Below are positions 43,362 through 52,031 of a stretch of 64,000 nucleotides of DNA, piece by piece. Position 1 is the first letter of the stretch; each line of letters starts with the position of its first letter. Made by a program: the position numbers and the translations under genes. Source of the stretch: Solibacillus isronensis (GTDB lineage: Bacteria; Bacillota; Bacilli; Bacillales_A; Planococcaceae); assembly GCF_900168685.1 (NCBI RefSeq), contig NZ_FVZN01000014.1:1550001-1614000 (forward strand), read 5' to 3'. The notes below the pieces were generated by a model that saw nothing but the letters and a program-made list of their open reading frames with translations, was not told the origin of the DNA and ran no database searches.

Positions 43362-44147
43362 CTAATCTGCCACAGGAATAGTAGGTGATTGGCAACCATA
43401 GGAGTATGCTAGACAACTAAAACCAGACTTTTCAAGGATCGGTTTGCTCATTGGACTGGCATCAACCGTTAGGAAAGAATATCCCTTCTCAAAAGCTTTT
43501 TGTGCACGAACTGCCAATAGTTTTGAATAATAACCTTTGCCTCGGTATTGCGGAAGCGTTGACCCTCCCCATAAGCTGGCAAAGGAGGAATTATTCTCTA
43601 AGTACATCCAAGCAGCGCTTACAAGCTGACCACCTTCATAAACCCCATAAATATATAGTGAGTCAGGACTATCTTGTTTATCTCTCCAAAGTCTTTCCCC
43701 AAGCTCTGTATGAGATCCATTCCAGATAGCATCTTCCAGAGCAATAACATCCAGGATGCCTTGTTCATCTGTTATTTCCTTTACTGCATTCAGATCGAAT
43801 TTTGTAAGGAAAGGATGACTTTCAGATAATTTCACGACCATGAGTGCTTCTGGATCATCCATCGTAAATCCCTCTTGTTTGAGTATTTCAGTCAAATTAT
43901 CAGGTTTGTCATAGCTGTACACTTTCCATTCAAAACTTTGCTTAAGGTTACCGAAATAAGTTAACTCATTTCGAATTACTTCCCTTGCAGACCTTTCATT
44001 TACATTAGAAGCTAATATAAATCCATTTTCGTTAAACTTTGAAATGTGTCGAACAACATTGTCGGTTTTTTCTCTTATAAACCCTGGTGTTACAGCTTCT
44101 TGTCGCAATTCTTTGTGGAAAAGTTTAATCCATTCATTTTTGTCCAT
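43362..44147 (-). CDS. GNAT-family N-acetyltransferase, two-domain
   Basis: 261 residues. The acetyl-CoA site is in the C-terminal half: TLPQYRGKGYYSKLLAVRAQ (QxxGxG/A motif) near residue 193, followed by FLTVDASPMSKPILEKSGF. An N-terminal domain of about 110 residues (YFGNLKQSFEWKVYSYDKP) is a degenerate GNAT-like module. It may acetylate an amine substrate; specificity unknown. The ATG is behind AAAGGAACAAGGCT. Same strand and 21 bases upstream of the DUF4440 start, so probably one unit. Confidence 0.86.
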   Translation of the reverse strand: MDKNEWIKLFHKELRQEAVTPGFIREKTDNVVRHISKFNENGFILASNVNERSAREVIRNELTYFGNLKQSFEWKVYSYDKPDNLTEILKQEGFTMDDPEALMVVKLSESHPFLTKFDLNAVKEITDEQGILDVIALEDAIWNGSHTELGERLWRDKQDSPDSLYIYGVYEGGQLVSAAWMYLENNSSFASLWGGSTLPQYRGKGYYSKLLAVRAQKAFEKGYSFLTVDASPMSKPILEKSGFSCLAYSYGCQSPTIPVAD

Positions 44148-44234
44148 AGCCTTGTTCCTTTCAACACCTCAAACATTTATTACAAAAAATTGAAGCGCTT
44201 ATAGATATAGTAAACTAATTATACATGTTTTTAT

Positions 44235-45497
44235 TTAATCCTCATCAACTTCTTCGGCAACTTTATCGATTCTTTCTAACATTGGCGGATGAGTATAGCG
44301 GAACCATTTAACAAGTGCTGGCGGGTTTACTTCACTAAGACCTGCTTTCGTCAGCTGTTGAAACGATGAGACCGCTGCTTCAGGGTTTTCCACAAGCTCA
44401 ATAGCAAATTCATCTGCTCGGATTTCCTGATAACGGGAAATCGCATTGGACAATGGGCTTGAAAAGAATAATAAAAATGATGAGATTAACAAAAACAATG
44501 GCAATGAATTCAAATTGCCCATTTCTTTAATTTTCAGGATCGGTCCGTAACGGCGAATCATCCAAGGCATGATTTTTGCGATCAGCCATAGTCCAATGAG
44601 CGTCATAATTAAATAGACCGCGATGTTAATATAAATATCCTTCAGTAAATAATGGCCCATCTCGTGTGCCATGATAAAGAGGATTTCATCTTGTGATAAC
44701 CGTTTTAAAGTCGTATCCCACAACACTATCCGGGAATTGTCGCCGATTCCTGTCACATAAGCATTTAAAGCATTCGTTTTCTCCGACATATTCACTTCAA
44801 ACACATGGTCAGTTGGAATATCCGCCTGCTCAGCGAGAGATAGAATTTTCGTCTCCAACTCCTTGTCTGTTAAAGGAGAAAAATCATTATAGATCGGATC
44901 GATGACGACAGGTTGAATAAACATTAGAAAGATTGAAAACGGTACAGTTAAAGCCCATGCATAGAGCCACCATTTTTTCGGGCTTTTTCTAATAAGCCAA
45001 TAGAGAATTGCTATCATGATTACCGACATCCCAAACTCCAGCCAAAAATCAATTATATTTTCCCGCATCCATGAAGAATAAATTTGCGTACTGATTCCAT
45101 AGCTTTTGCTAAGCATATAGCGGTAATATTCAAGTGGGAATTGAAGGATGAACAATAGCAAGGATAAGAAGAACAAATACATTGTAGTTCTGAATATCGA
45201 CCATTTAAATTGTTCAGAACTCCATTTCTCAAATAAACGTGAAATTCCCGTAATTAAAATAACGAAGTAAAGCAGCCATTCCAATGGCGTTGTGATAAAG
45301 AACAGGAAATTTCTTACTTTTGATAACTCTTCACTTAATAACAACTCCTGTGTTGTAAGAAAAGTGCTTGGATCAGCTGCTGTTCCTTGAAGAGCGGATG
45401 GAATCCCACTATTTTGTCCATGGTAAAAATACAAATACATTGCGACAATATACAATCCAAATGCAAAAACAGCCATTAAACCCCATTTTTTTGTCAT
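44235..45497 (-). CDS. Membrane-embedded M48 metalloprotease (YhfN/Ste24-like)
   Basis: 420 residues. About five membrane segments precede the zinc motif FIMAHEMGHYLLKD near residue 277 (HExxH), with a third ligand in EIRADEFAIEL near 360. The layout is that of Ste24/CAAX-protease relatives, YhfN in Bacillus, thought to degrade membrane or misfolded proteins. The ATG is preceded by GAGGTG. Monocistronic. Confidence 0.9.
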   Translation of the reverse strand: MTKKWGLMAVFAFGLYIVAMYLYFYHGQNSGIPSALQGTAADPSTFLTTQELLLSEELSKVRNFLFFITTPLEWLLYFVILITGISRLFEKWSSEQFKWSIFRTTMYLFFLSLLLFILQFPLEYYRYMLSKSYGISTQIYSSWMRENIIDFWLEFGMSVIMIAILYWLIRKSPKKWWLYAWALTVPFSIFLMFIQPVVIDPIYNDFSPLTDKELETKILSLAEQADIPTDHVFEVNMSEKTNALNAYVTGIGDNSRIVLWDTTLKRLSQDEILFIMAHEMGHYLLKDIYINIAVYLIMTLIGLWLIAKIMPWMIRRYGPILKIKEMGNLNSLPLFLLISSFLLFFSSPLSNAISRYQEIRADEFAIELVENPEAAVSSFQQLTKAGLSEVNPPALVKWFRYTHPPMLERIDKVAEEVDED

Positions 45498-45657
45498 TCC
45501 TTTTACACCTCAATTCAGTCGTTACCATATCCTATTATTGAAGTGCGGAAATCATTTCTACTAAGTTGGTCAATCTCAATTTTTGAAGGTTCTATATATC
45601 TTGGAATCTCCATAAACTGACTCAATTTTAAATTGAATTAACAAGGAGCGCTTAATC

Positions 45658-45879
45658 ATGTTGTTTGCTGTTCATTATTTGGAAAATAATACGCCTGTCC
45701 TAAGTCAGTGTTTAGAACGTATTCCTGAAGTAGATGAGGACTTAAAAATAAAAGGTCGTCAAGGAAAGGTTGTAAATGTTGTTCAAATCGAAGAGTGTAA
45801 ATACCACGTCCATGTCGTCCTGGAAAAAGTAAATAAAAAACAAGCTCTATTAAAAGACGATAAAAAGAAAAGACGTTGA
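45658..45879 (+). CDS. Small conserved protein, basic C-terminus
   Basis: 73 residues behind AAGGAGCGCTTAATC. Beta-rich in the middle (GRQGKVVNVVQIEECKYHVH), with a lysine-rich tail (LLKDDKKKRR), and no membrane segment. I recall similar short proteins in related Bacillales without known role. Confidence 0.65.
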   Translation: MLFAVHYLENNTPVLSQCLERIPEVDEDLKIKGRQGKVVNVVQIEECKYHVHVVLEKVNKKQALLKDDKKKRR

Positions 45880-45956
45880 TCTATGGGGAAATTGCAGGTT
45901 TCTCTAAAAGTAAAGTAAAAATATAACAGTTTTCTATATACCGCTCCCACTGTGGA

Positions 45957-45965
45957 TGCTATAAT
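45957..45965 (+). promoter_or_regulatory. Extended -10 promoter of the tRNA-Val gene
   Basis: TGcTATAAT at 45957-45965 is a perfect extended -10. No good -35 is seen 17 bases upstream (TATACC), consistent with an extended -10 promoter. Confidence 0.6.
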
Positions 45966-46002
45966 AACAGGTAAGAACATTGTTATAGGTGTTTCTTATC
46001 GC

Positions 46003-46075
46003 GGTCTTGTAGCTCAGCTGGGAGAGCACCACCTCGACAAGGTGGGGGTCGCAGGTTCGAGACCTGTCGAGACCA
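46003..46075 (+). tRNA. tRNA-Val (anticodon GAC)
   Basis: 73 nucleotides including the discriminator A; CCA is not encoded. Acceptor arm GGTCTTG pairs with CGAGACC (one G-T). The D-arm has AGCTCAGCTGGGAGAGC, and the anticodon stem CCACC/GGTGG closes loop TCGACAA with anticodon GAC. The T-arm is GCAGG/CCTGT with TTCGAGA. All arms fold well. Confidence 0.97.
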
Positions 46076-46086
46076 TTAATTCATAC

Positions 46087-46120
46087 GCTCACAAACGTTG
46101 TTATATAAACGTTTGTGAGC
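46087..46120 (+). terminator. tRNA-Val terminator
   Basis: GCTCACAAACGTT (46087-46099) pairs with AACGTTTGTGAGC (46108-46120); TTTTTCTTTT follows. A diverged copy occurs at 60.99 kb. Confidence 0.9.
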
Positions 46121-46194
46121 TTTTTCTTTTCAGGAGATTTCCTACCTTACGCTTGATATCTTTCTAAGTTTTCTAATAATCTGTTAAGGTTTAT

Positions 46195-46350
46195 GTGCTA
46201 ACACTTCGAAGCCCGTTATGTTTTTTCTTTGGTATTGCATTTTTGAATTTAGCGTACAAGTTTTATAAAAAAGGTGAAAAACTTAGCTTTACAATTCCAT
46301 TTTTATTAGGTGTTACCGCATTAATAGTTATGTTTTATAGAATGTATTGA
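46195..46350 (+). CDS. Possible small membrane protein or C-terminal membrane remnant
   Basis: 51 codons from GTG 46195 (AAGG upstream) to TGA 46348. The product has two hydrophobic stretches (LCFFFGIAFLNLAYKFYK and FTIPFLLGVTALIVMFY), so it could be a two-helix protein or the tail of a longer, deleted transporter. A terminator follows at 46433. Confidence 0.35.
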   Translation: MLTLRSPLCFFFGIAFLNLAYKFYKKGEKLSFTIPFLLGVTALIVMFYRMY

Positions 46351-46432
46351 GTTAGATTATCTCTCTAGGTACATCGAGCATTATTAATACATAGATTAAA
46401 AATATACAATCACATACCAAATAACCTTAACA

Positions 46433-46466
46433 AGCAGCTAAGACTAAGACACAGTCTTGGTTGCTT
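46433..46466 (+). terminator. Probable terminator
   Basis: AAGCAGCTAAGACT pairs with AGTCTTGGTTGCTT with a wobble-containing stem, followed by TTTTA. Confidence 0.7.
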
Positions 46467-46518
46467 TTTACTTTAATTAGGTTACCAAACATCCTTCTTA
46501 AAATTGTTAATATTCCCA

Positions 46519-47136
46519 CTAGAAAATACTTAAAAGTTCATCAAAACTTTCAATTTCATTCTCATAATGACTTACTTGCCCAAATCCGTATTTAGCAAAT
46601 ATAAAAGGTATTTTAGCTAATCTGGCTGCATTTAAATCCCCTTCCGTATCACCTATATAAACTGGATTTAATAAATTGTTCCTATCAATCACTAATTTAA
46701 TATTTTCACCTTTTGACATGGTGGTTCTTCCATGGCTTTCAAAATCCAAAAAATACTTTTCAAGTTTATGATATTTGTAAAATGATTCTATATAGCCATC
46801 TTGGCAGTTACTAACAATATATAGGTTATATTTTTGAGAAAGCTCTTTTAGGACAATTTCTACATTTGGATAGAGGACTCCGCCGTGTTTTTCTAAGAAA
46901 GATTGTTCTAATTCGCAACAAACTTTTACTAGTTGTTGCCGTTCAGTATAACTTAAAGCGGGAAAGAGTTTTCTACTTATTTCATTCATCTGTAATCCCA
47001 TTGTACCTTCAAAGTCTTTCCTAGTTAATTGACTTATTATTTGGTTATTGTTTCTTATAACGCTGTTCCAAGCATTGAGTACTGTGTCAATTGGATCCCA
47101 GAGAGTTCCATCAAGATCAAAAATTATGCTATCCAA
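46519..47136 (-). CDS. HAD-superfamily hydrolase (phosphoglycolate-phosphatase-like)
   Basis: 205 residues. Motif I is IIFDLDGTLWD (nucleophile and acid/base Asp pair), motif II IVSNCQD, motif III the Lys in SKGENIKLV, and motif IV YIGDTEGDLNAAR. An inserted helical cap lies at about 20-75. Subfamily members dephosphorylate small metabolites. The start is TTG 47136 behind AAGGAAG. It is the first gene right of the tRNA and belongs to the repeat-flanked accessory zone. Confidence 0.9.
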   Translation of the reverse strand: MDSIIFDLDGTLWDPIDTVLNAWNSVIRNNNQIISQLTRKDFEGTMGLQMNEISRKLFPALSYTERQQLVKVCCELEQSFLEKHGGVLYPNVEIVLKELSQKYNLYIVSNCQDGYIESFYKYHKLEKYFLDFESHGRTTMSKGENIKLVIDRNNLLNPVYIGDTEGDLNAARLAKIPFIFAKYGFGQVSHYENEIESFDELLSIF

Positions 47137-47282
47137 TTAAAATCCACTTCCTTCTAAACTAGTTTGACAATCAACTTTATTATCCTAATATTACCATTTT
47201 AGATTATTTTATATAGTCGTTTTTTAAATGTGTTATTTTAATTGTTAATATCGTAAAATTCCCCTGATTACTCATACGTTTT

Positions 47283-47349
47283 TCATAATATGGCCCTATA
47301 ACGGAAAAACGCGATCTCCTTATTGAAGAATCGCGCCCAGATTGTTGAA
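47283..47349 (-). repeat. Palindromic element copy 1, 3' of a GNAT gene
   Basis: Full-length copy: CATAATATGGCCC at the left, hairpin GCGATCT/AGAATCGC in the middle and ATTGTTGAAT at the right. Read on the minus strand, the hairpin is followed by TTTTT, making a terminator for the gene ending at 47387. Confidence 0.85.
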
Positions 47350-47386
47350 TAGTATAAGATATATCTCTTTCGAATCTTAATATTTA

Positions 47387-47965
47387 TTAAAATGATCTTT
47401 CAAAACAAACACATTTGTGAACACGGTTATTACTTTTAAATTGGTCAATATCGTTTCCAACGTAATGAGTGAAAGTGTTAACTAAATAGAGATTAGGTAT
47501 GTTACTTTGAATTTTATGTTTCATTTCGCTTCCCTCAAAATAAACGTGGTAATAGGAATCAACCATTTTAAATTTCATTTTTTCATACCAGTTTTGAACC
47601 CAAAGATCATCTCTTGTCCACGCCTCAAAACGATTAATATTCATTTCTTTTGCTTTAGTTTCGGCAGCATAGAGTAGTTGTTGTCCTATTCCTCGTCGAG
47701 AAAAATCTGGATGAACAGCAATGTGCCAAATCATTCCACCTAATCCTTCTCCTCTGGAGCAAACTGTTCTTTCTTCTTTTTCAAACTCTACATCAATAAG
47801 CCCAACAATTTGACCATCTAATTCTGCGACTAGCTCAATTGCCGGATTTTGATAATGTTCTTTCTTATTTAGTACATTATCAAAATAAACTGTCTGTAAA
47901 AATGCAAGTGTTCGGCATCTTATCCAACCAGTTTCATCAGTAACTCTATAGTTTCTAATAATCAC
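47387..47965 (-). CDS. GNAT-family N-acetyltransferase
   Basis: 192 residues. MIIRNYRVTDETGWIRCRTL is the usual family opening. The acetyl-CoA motif HPDFSRRGIGQQLLYAAETK is near residue 92, with a strand before it (GGMIWHIAVH) and AWTRDDLWVQNWYEKMKF after it. Substrate unknown. The start GTG follows GGAGG, with 7 bases between. It ends 38 bases before palindromic element copy 1. Confidence 0.88.
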   Translation of the reverse strand: MIIRNYRVTDETGWIRCRTLAFLQTVYFDNVLNKKEHYQNPAIELVAELDGQIVGLIDVEFEKEERTVCSRGEGLGGMIWHIAVHPDFSRRGIGQQLLYAAETKAKEMNINRFEAWTRDDLWVQNWYEKMKFKMVDSYYHVYFEGSEMKHKIQSNIPNLYLVNTFTHYVGNDIDQFKSNNRVHKCVCFERSF

Positions 47966-48159
47966 TTATATACCTCCGGATTTTAGGAACCACGTAGTTT
48001 ATAGGGGATTTATACGCTTATCCCTTAAAATTGATTCACCCCGTTTAATTTGTTCGTGAATTTCATAATATATACCGCCTCCTTTACTAACAATTATTTA
48101 AATTCTACCATACATTCCCAATACATAGAGCGATAAATAGGTATTTCACTACCCATAAA

Positions 48160-48218
48160 AGGGTCTTAAAAAAGAGGAAAGCCCAATTCTTATTACAGAA
48201 TTGCGCCCGATTGTTGAA
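48160..48218 (-). repeat. Palindromic element copy 2, variant hairpin, 3' of a GNAT gene
   Basis: The right end (GCGCCCGATTGTTGAA) is conserved, but the central hairpin is CAATTCT/AGAATTG instead of GCGATCTTC/GAAGAATCGC. The pairing is preserved while the sequence differs. Confidence 0.8.
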
Positions 48219-48243
48219 GATCGTTCTTCACCTAAAATCTCCG

Positions 48244-48711
48244 TTAGTTCAACAACTTTTTCAAATCAATTCTTATATAGGTTTTATTATAAGTAGTACC
48301 ATCATCATTATAAAAAACAGCTTCCTTTAAATATGGGTCTGAAATTCCTTCATAACCATGCTTTTTAATTAACTTTATCATTTTAGGATTCTCAATTGGA
48401 TCAACACTCACAAACATTTCAGAATAACCTAAGTCCCTTGCAATATTTTCTCGATACTTTATTAAATCTGAACCTACACCATTTCCACGATACTCTTCTT
48501 TTACATAAAGGTCACTTAATTTGGGGAGTAAAGTACCTTTTAATTTAAGAACTCCAAAACCTAATATAAGTTCAATTTGTTCAGCAATCACCAAATATAC
48601 TTCTTTTTTCTCGAATTGCATTAAATATTTTTTAAATAAATCCTTATTATTTCTTATATTGCATAAACCTGATAAGTCATTTTCGTTTGCCAATCTTAGT
48701 ATGTACTTCAT
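48244..48711 (-). CDS. GNAT-family N-acetyltransferase
   Basis: 155 residues from ATG 48711 (GGGGTG upstream), trimming a 7-residue extension. The strand LSDLYVKEEYRGNGVGSDLI holds the acetyl-CoA motif near residue 78, followed by RENIARDLGYSEMFVSVDPI and MIKLIKKHGYEGI. It probably acetylates a small amine. It belongs to the same accessory array, with its element 26 bases after the stop. Confidence 0.88.
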   Translation of the reverse strand: MKYILRLANENDLSGLCNIRNNKDLFKKYLMQFEKKEVYLVIAEQIELILGFGVLKLKGTLLPKLSDLYVKEEYRGNGVGSDLIKYRENIARDLGYSEMFVSVDPIENPKMIKLIKKHGYEGISDPYLKEAVFYNDDGTTYNKTYIRIDLKKLLN

Positions 48712-48831
48712 TATTAACACCCCTTTTTCCACTGGTTTGTTCGAATAATCTGTCCCATTACTTTAAGTATATTTCTTCACAATCCCACTTAAAAACTAAC
48801 ATAAATATCCAATTTCCTTTTAGATTGTTAT

Positions 48832-48899
48832 CTCATAATATGGCCCTATAACGGAAAAACGCGATCCTCCTATTTAAAGAATCGCGCCCGATTGTGGAA
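48832..48899 (-). repeat. Palindromic element copy 3
   Basis: Full-length copy with CTCATAATATGGCCC, hairpin GCGATCCTCC with AGAATCGCG and right end ATTGTGGAA. It lies 21 bases after the stop of the 48920 gene. Confidence 0.85.
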
Positions 48900-48919
48900 T
48901 ATGTTAGGAAATCAACTTA

Positions 48920-49393
48920 CTATTCGGAATATAATTTAGTAAGCGTATTTAATTTGGTGAAGAACTTATCTGGATTAATAATATTGTAAGAGTGAAGTTC
49001 ATTAGAATCATTACGGAAGTACATATTTTTTTCGTGTTCGTACACATATATAGTGTAGTTTTGGTTAAGATTTAATTTCATTGTTGCGCCTTCTTTAAAA
49101 TTGTAAATCATAGCAGATGGTATAAATTCTAAATCAAGCAATTCCTTAATAATTTGTTTGCGCTTTTCCTCTGGATTTATGACAATCGCATGAGATTCTA
49201 ACGTATCTGGTCGATAAGACAGTTCTGTACCTTCTATATCGAAATCAGCCTCAGTTAAAATATCCTTTATGGTGTATATGTTTTCATTTTTTTCTTGAGC
49301 GGTATTTTGTTTGCTTTCATACAATCTTCCTCCCATAAATGCTCCAACGATAAGGAGGGCGCAAATGGCTGTTAAAAAAATATATTTTTTCAT
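48920..49393 (-). CDS. Hypothetical membrane-anchored extracellular protein
   Basis: 157 residues. MKKYIFLTAICALLIVGAF is a signal anchor, followed by an extracytoplasmic domain with IYTIKDILTEADFDIEGTEL and NFKEGATMKLNLNQNYTIYV. The charge and strand pattern suggest a globular surface protein. No recognised family. ATG follows TTAGGAGAATTTACAT. Confidence 0.7.
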   Translation of the reverse strand: MKKYIFLTAICALLIVGAFMGGRLYESKQNTAQEKNENIYTIKDILTEADFDIEGTELSYRPDTLESHAIVINPEEKRKQIIKELLDLEFIPSAMIYNFKEGATMKLNLNQNYTIYVYEHEKNMYFRNDSNELHSYNIINPDKFFTKLNTLTKLYSE

Positions 49394-49516
49394 ATGTAAA
49401 TTCTCCTAAAAATTTATACAATCTTTATATATTTTTATATATTACCATTTTATGAATGATTTTGCTTATAGACATTCCCTAAGCGTCGTTAAGTGACCTT
49501 TCATAAAAGAATATTA

Positions 49517-49580
49517 TTCAACAATATGGACCTATAACGGAAAAACGCGATCTTCATATTGAAGAATCGCGCCCGATTGT
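49517..49580 (-). repeat. Palindromic element copy 4
   Basis: TTCAACAATATGGACC at the left, hairpin GCGATCTTCATATTGAAGAATCGC, right end CCCGATTGTTATC (so the outer arm is broken here). It lies 46 bases after the stop of the lipoprotein gene. Confidence 0.85.
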
Positions 49581-49626
49581 TATCAGCCAATATTTCTACT
49601 TCTATCGTTAGTGCATAAGAAAATGC

Positions 49627-50025
49627 TTATTCTTCTTCAATTTTAGTGTTTTTATAAAGACTATCTACTATTGGGTAAATATCAGGCTCTGTATAATAGT
49701 AATAGTCAGTTACCTCATTTTCCGTAAATATAAAAGTCATTTGTTCACCTTCATAAAGGGATATGGCATAACGAAATCCAGCTCTATCTTCTTGGTTTTC
49801 TTCAGGTATAAACTGTACATCCTTGATTTCACTCAAAAATTCACCAATTACTTTTTTATCTTTTATTATTTTTGAATAACCTGTACTCCCATCTGTTACT
49901 TGAATTTTTGTGACATCTTCAAGGTCATTTTTATAAAATTCTGTAAAGTTTTTCGTTTCTAATCCGCAGCCTGTTAAAAGAATAATAAATAAAAATAAAG
50001 TTAAAGTTAATTTTTGAACATACAT
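49627..50025 (-). CDS. Lipoprotein of unknown function
   Basis: 132 residues with a lipobox (FLFIILLTGCGLE), so it is attached to the outer face of the membrane. A charged beta-rich domain follows (GYSKIIKDKKVIGEFLSEIK, then YAISLYEGEQMTFIFTENEV). I do not recognise a family. The ATG follows TGGAGGTATTGAT. An insertion sequence begins only about 20-90 bases upstream of its start. Confidence 0.75.
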   Translation of the reverse strand: MYVQKLTLTLFLFIILLTGCGLETKNFTEFYKNDLEDVTKIQVTDGSTGYSKIIKDKKVIGEFLSEIKDVQFIPEENQEDRAGFRYAISLYEGEQMTFIFTENEVTDYYYYTEPDIYPIVDSLYKNTKIEEE

Positions 50026-50114
50026 ATCAATACCTCCATATCCCCCTCTGTTAGGATAGATGTCGTACCGAGCTTACGTGGCATAGTAAAGTAAAAACAC
50101 GGAGGTCGAGACAA

Positions 50115-50630
50115 ATGACAATGAAAAGAGAACGTATCCGCTACACGGCTGAACAAAAAAAAGCCGTTGTTGCACGCATGATGCCACCACAAAACGAAGC
50201 GGTAGCGAAAATAAATGAGGAAACAGGCATTACAGAAGCCACCCTATATAAATGGCGCAAGGAAGCACGTGCAGCAGGTAGTGCAACACCTGGCAATGGT
50301 CAAACAAGCGACAAATGGAACAGCCATGATAAATTTTTAGTAGTAATGGAAACCTTCTCGATGAATGAAGCTGAGTTAGCGGAATATTGTCGTCGAAAAG
50401 GCTTATATCGTGAGCAGATCGAAGCGTGGAAAGAAGTTTGTCTTCAGGCAAATGGTCAGGCATTTGATCAGGCAAAGCAGTTGAATGGGCAATTAAAGGA
50501 AGAAAAGCAGCGGGCAAAGGCGTTGGAGAAGGACTTACAGAAGAAAGAAAAGGCATTGGCAGAAGCGGCAGCCTTATTACTCCTTCGAAAAAAGGCCCAA
50601 GCGATTTGGGGGGACGACGAGGAAGAATGA
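50115..50630 (+). CDS. IS3-family OrfA
   Basis: 171 residues, ATG behind GGAGGT. An N-terminal helix-turn-helix (YTAEQKKAVVARMM, then EETGITEATLYKWRKEAR) binds the element's ends. A coiled coil (KQLNGQLKEEKQRAKALEKD) near residues 118-150 mediates dimerisation. Its stop overlaps the start of OrfB (ATGA), so OrfB is expressed by coupling or frameshift. Confidence 0.9.
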   Translation: MTMKRERIRYTAEQKKAVVARMMPPQNEAVAKINEETGITEATLYKWRKEARAAGSATPGNGQTSDKWNSHDKFLVVMETFSMNEAELAEYCRRKGLYREQIEAWKEVCLQANGQAFDQAKQLNGQLKEEKQRAKALEKDLQKKEKALAEAAALLLLRKKAQAIWGDDEEE

Positions 50631-51667
50631 CCTGCCCGTCAAATCGCAAACTCGCAGTAGAATTGATTCAAGAAGCGAACCGAAACGGGGCGCGATTGGC
50701 AAAAGCATGTGAAGAATTGCATATTAGTGTTCGCACGTATGAACGTTGGGTAAAGGACGGGGAAATCCAGTGGGACCAACGCCCTATCGCTAAGCGTCCC
50801 CTACCGAAAAATAAGCTGTCCGAAGAAGAACGAACAGAGATTTTAACCGTTGTGAAGCAGGATGAATATGCCGATTTACCACCAACACAAATTGTCCCAA
50901 AGTTAGCCGATCAAGGAACGTACATCGCTTCAGAATCAACATTTTACCGTGTATTACGCGAAGAAAAGATGCAAAATCACCGAGGCTTTAGTCAAAAACC
51001 GACGAAGCGGGTACCGGAAAGTCATCTTGCTGTGGCACCGAATCAAGTATGGACATGGGACATTACGTGGTTAGCAGGACCTGTGAAAGGTATGTTTTAT
51101 CGTCTTTATTTAATCATTGATTTATTTAGTCGCAAGGTTGTCGGCTGGGAGGTTTGGGAAACCGAAGAAGCAAACTATGCGGAGCAACTGGTGCAAAAAG
51201 CGGTACTGAATGAAAAAATTCAAGGTGCACCACTCGTCCTTCATTCGGATAATGGCAGCCCGATGAAAGCCTCCACTTTTCAAGGGTTTCTGGAGAAAAT
51301 GGGCATTCAAAGCTCGTATTCAAGACCACGTGTCAGCAACGATAATCCCTATTCAGAAGCGATGTTTCGGACGTTGAAATACCGCCCTGATTTCCCGCGA
51401 AAAGGGTTTAAGTCCGTAGTGGAAGCACGTGCTTGGGCATTAAAATTTGTCCGCTGGTACAACGAAGTACATTTACATAGCGCCTTGAAATTTGTGACGC
51501 CGGTGCAGTGCCATACTGGTAAACATATCGGAATTTTAGAGAAAAGAAAATTAGTGTATGAAGAAGCCAAACAAAAGCATCCAGAACGTTGGGCTGGGCA
51601 GACACGCAATTGGTCAGCGCAACAACAAGTCGCACTGAATCCGATAAAAGAAGTCGTTCAGGAATAA
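50627..51667 (+). CDS. IS3-family OrfB transposase (DDE integrase core)
   Basis: 346 residues from ATG 50627. The N-terminal helix-turn-helix (ARLAKACEELHISVRTYERW) precedes the catalytic core: first Asp in VWTWDITWLAG, second in LVLHSDNGSPM, and Glu in NDNPYSEAMFRTLKYR. The core is intact, so the element may still be active. A longer frame from 50606 uses a TTG and is less likely. Confidence 0.93.
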   Translation: MTCPSNRKLAVELIQEANRNGARLAKACEELHISVRTYERWVKDGEIQWDQRPIAKRPLPKNKLSEEERTEILTVVKQDEYADLPPTQIVPKLADQGTYIASESTFYRVLREEKMQNHRGFSQKPTKRVPESHLAVAPNQVWTWDITWLAGPVKGMFYRLYLIIDLFSRKVVGWEVWETEEANYAEQLVQKAVLNEKIQGAPLVLHSDNGSPMKASTFQGFLEKMGIQSSYSRPRVSNDNPYSEAMFRTLKYRPDFPRKGFKSVVEARAWALKFVRWYNEVHLHSALKFVTPVQCHTGKHIGILEKRKLVYEEAKQKHPERWAGQTRNWSAQQQVALNPIKEVVQE

Positions 51668-51681
51668 AAAATCCCCCTTTT

Positions 51682-51733
51682 CCCTGTTGAAGTTCAATGG
51701 AAAGCGATTTTCTTTCCATTGAACTTCAACAGG
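51682..51733. terminator. Long hairpin at the right end of the first insertion sequence
   Basis: TGTTGAAGTTCAATGGAAA pairs perfectly with TTTCCATTGAACTTCAACA around GCGATTTTC. It could stop readthrough transcription out of the element. Confidence 0.8.
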
Positions 51734-51884
51734 ACAGCAAGCACAGCGCGCTAGCTTCGATTGAATTGGGGATTTGATTGGAACGAATAGGAGTTTAGTA
51801 GAAAAGTAAAATAGCTCGATGCGACAACTATATTGACAAACACCGATATCAAAAACGCTATACTTTTTCTATTAATTAAAGTAT

Positions 51885-51915
51885 AACCTTACCAATCAGT
51901 CGTTTGGTAATATTT
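51885..51915 (+). repeat. CCAAA/TTTGG palindrome b1
   Basis: ACCAA and TTGGT pair around TCAGTCG, within CTTACCAATCAGTCG. It is the first of five related palindromes. Confidence 0.55.
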
Positions 51916-51929
51916 AACGAAATCTTTTA

Positions 51930-52005
51930 TTCCACAATATGGCCATTTAAAGGAAAAGGCGAAAAGGACCCTCTCCTTATTCAAGGAAAGAGCCCGATTG
52001 TGGAA
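51930..52005 (-). repeat. Palindromic element copy 5, compensated arms
   Basis: Outer arms TTCCACAAT and ATTGTGGAA replace TTCAACAAT and ATTGTTGAA of the other copies, both arms changed together. The central hairpin is CTCTCCTT with AAGGAAAGAG, unlike the usual GCGATC sequence, again paired. It lies 27 bases after the stop of a 41-residue gene. Confidence 0.85.
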
Positions 52006-52031
52006 GTTTGTGTCCCCCAAGTAAGTTTTTT

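Larger units (their letters stand above)
50045..51735 (+). mobile_element. Insertion sequence, IS3 family (two-ORF type)
   Basis: Two transposase genes in one orientation overlap by ATGA (50627-50630). The right part carries a perfect 20-base-arm palindrome near 51682-51733. Exact ends and target duplication are not resolved: I could not match inverted termini with confidence. Confidence 0.85.

Noticed and set aside
51831-51868. TTGACA...TATACT as a promoter
   Set aside because: The spacer is 20 bases, too long for sigma-A.
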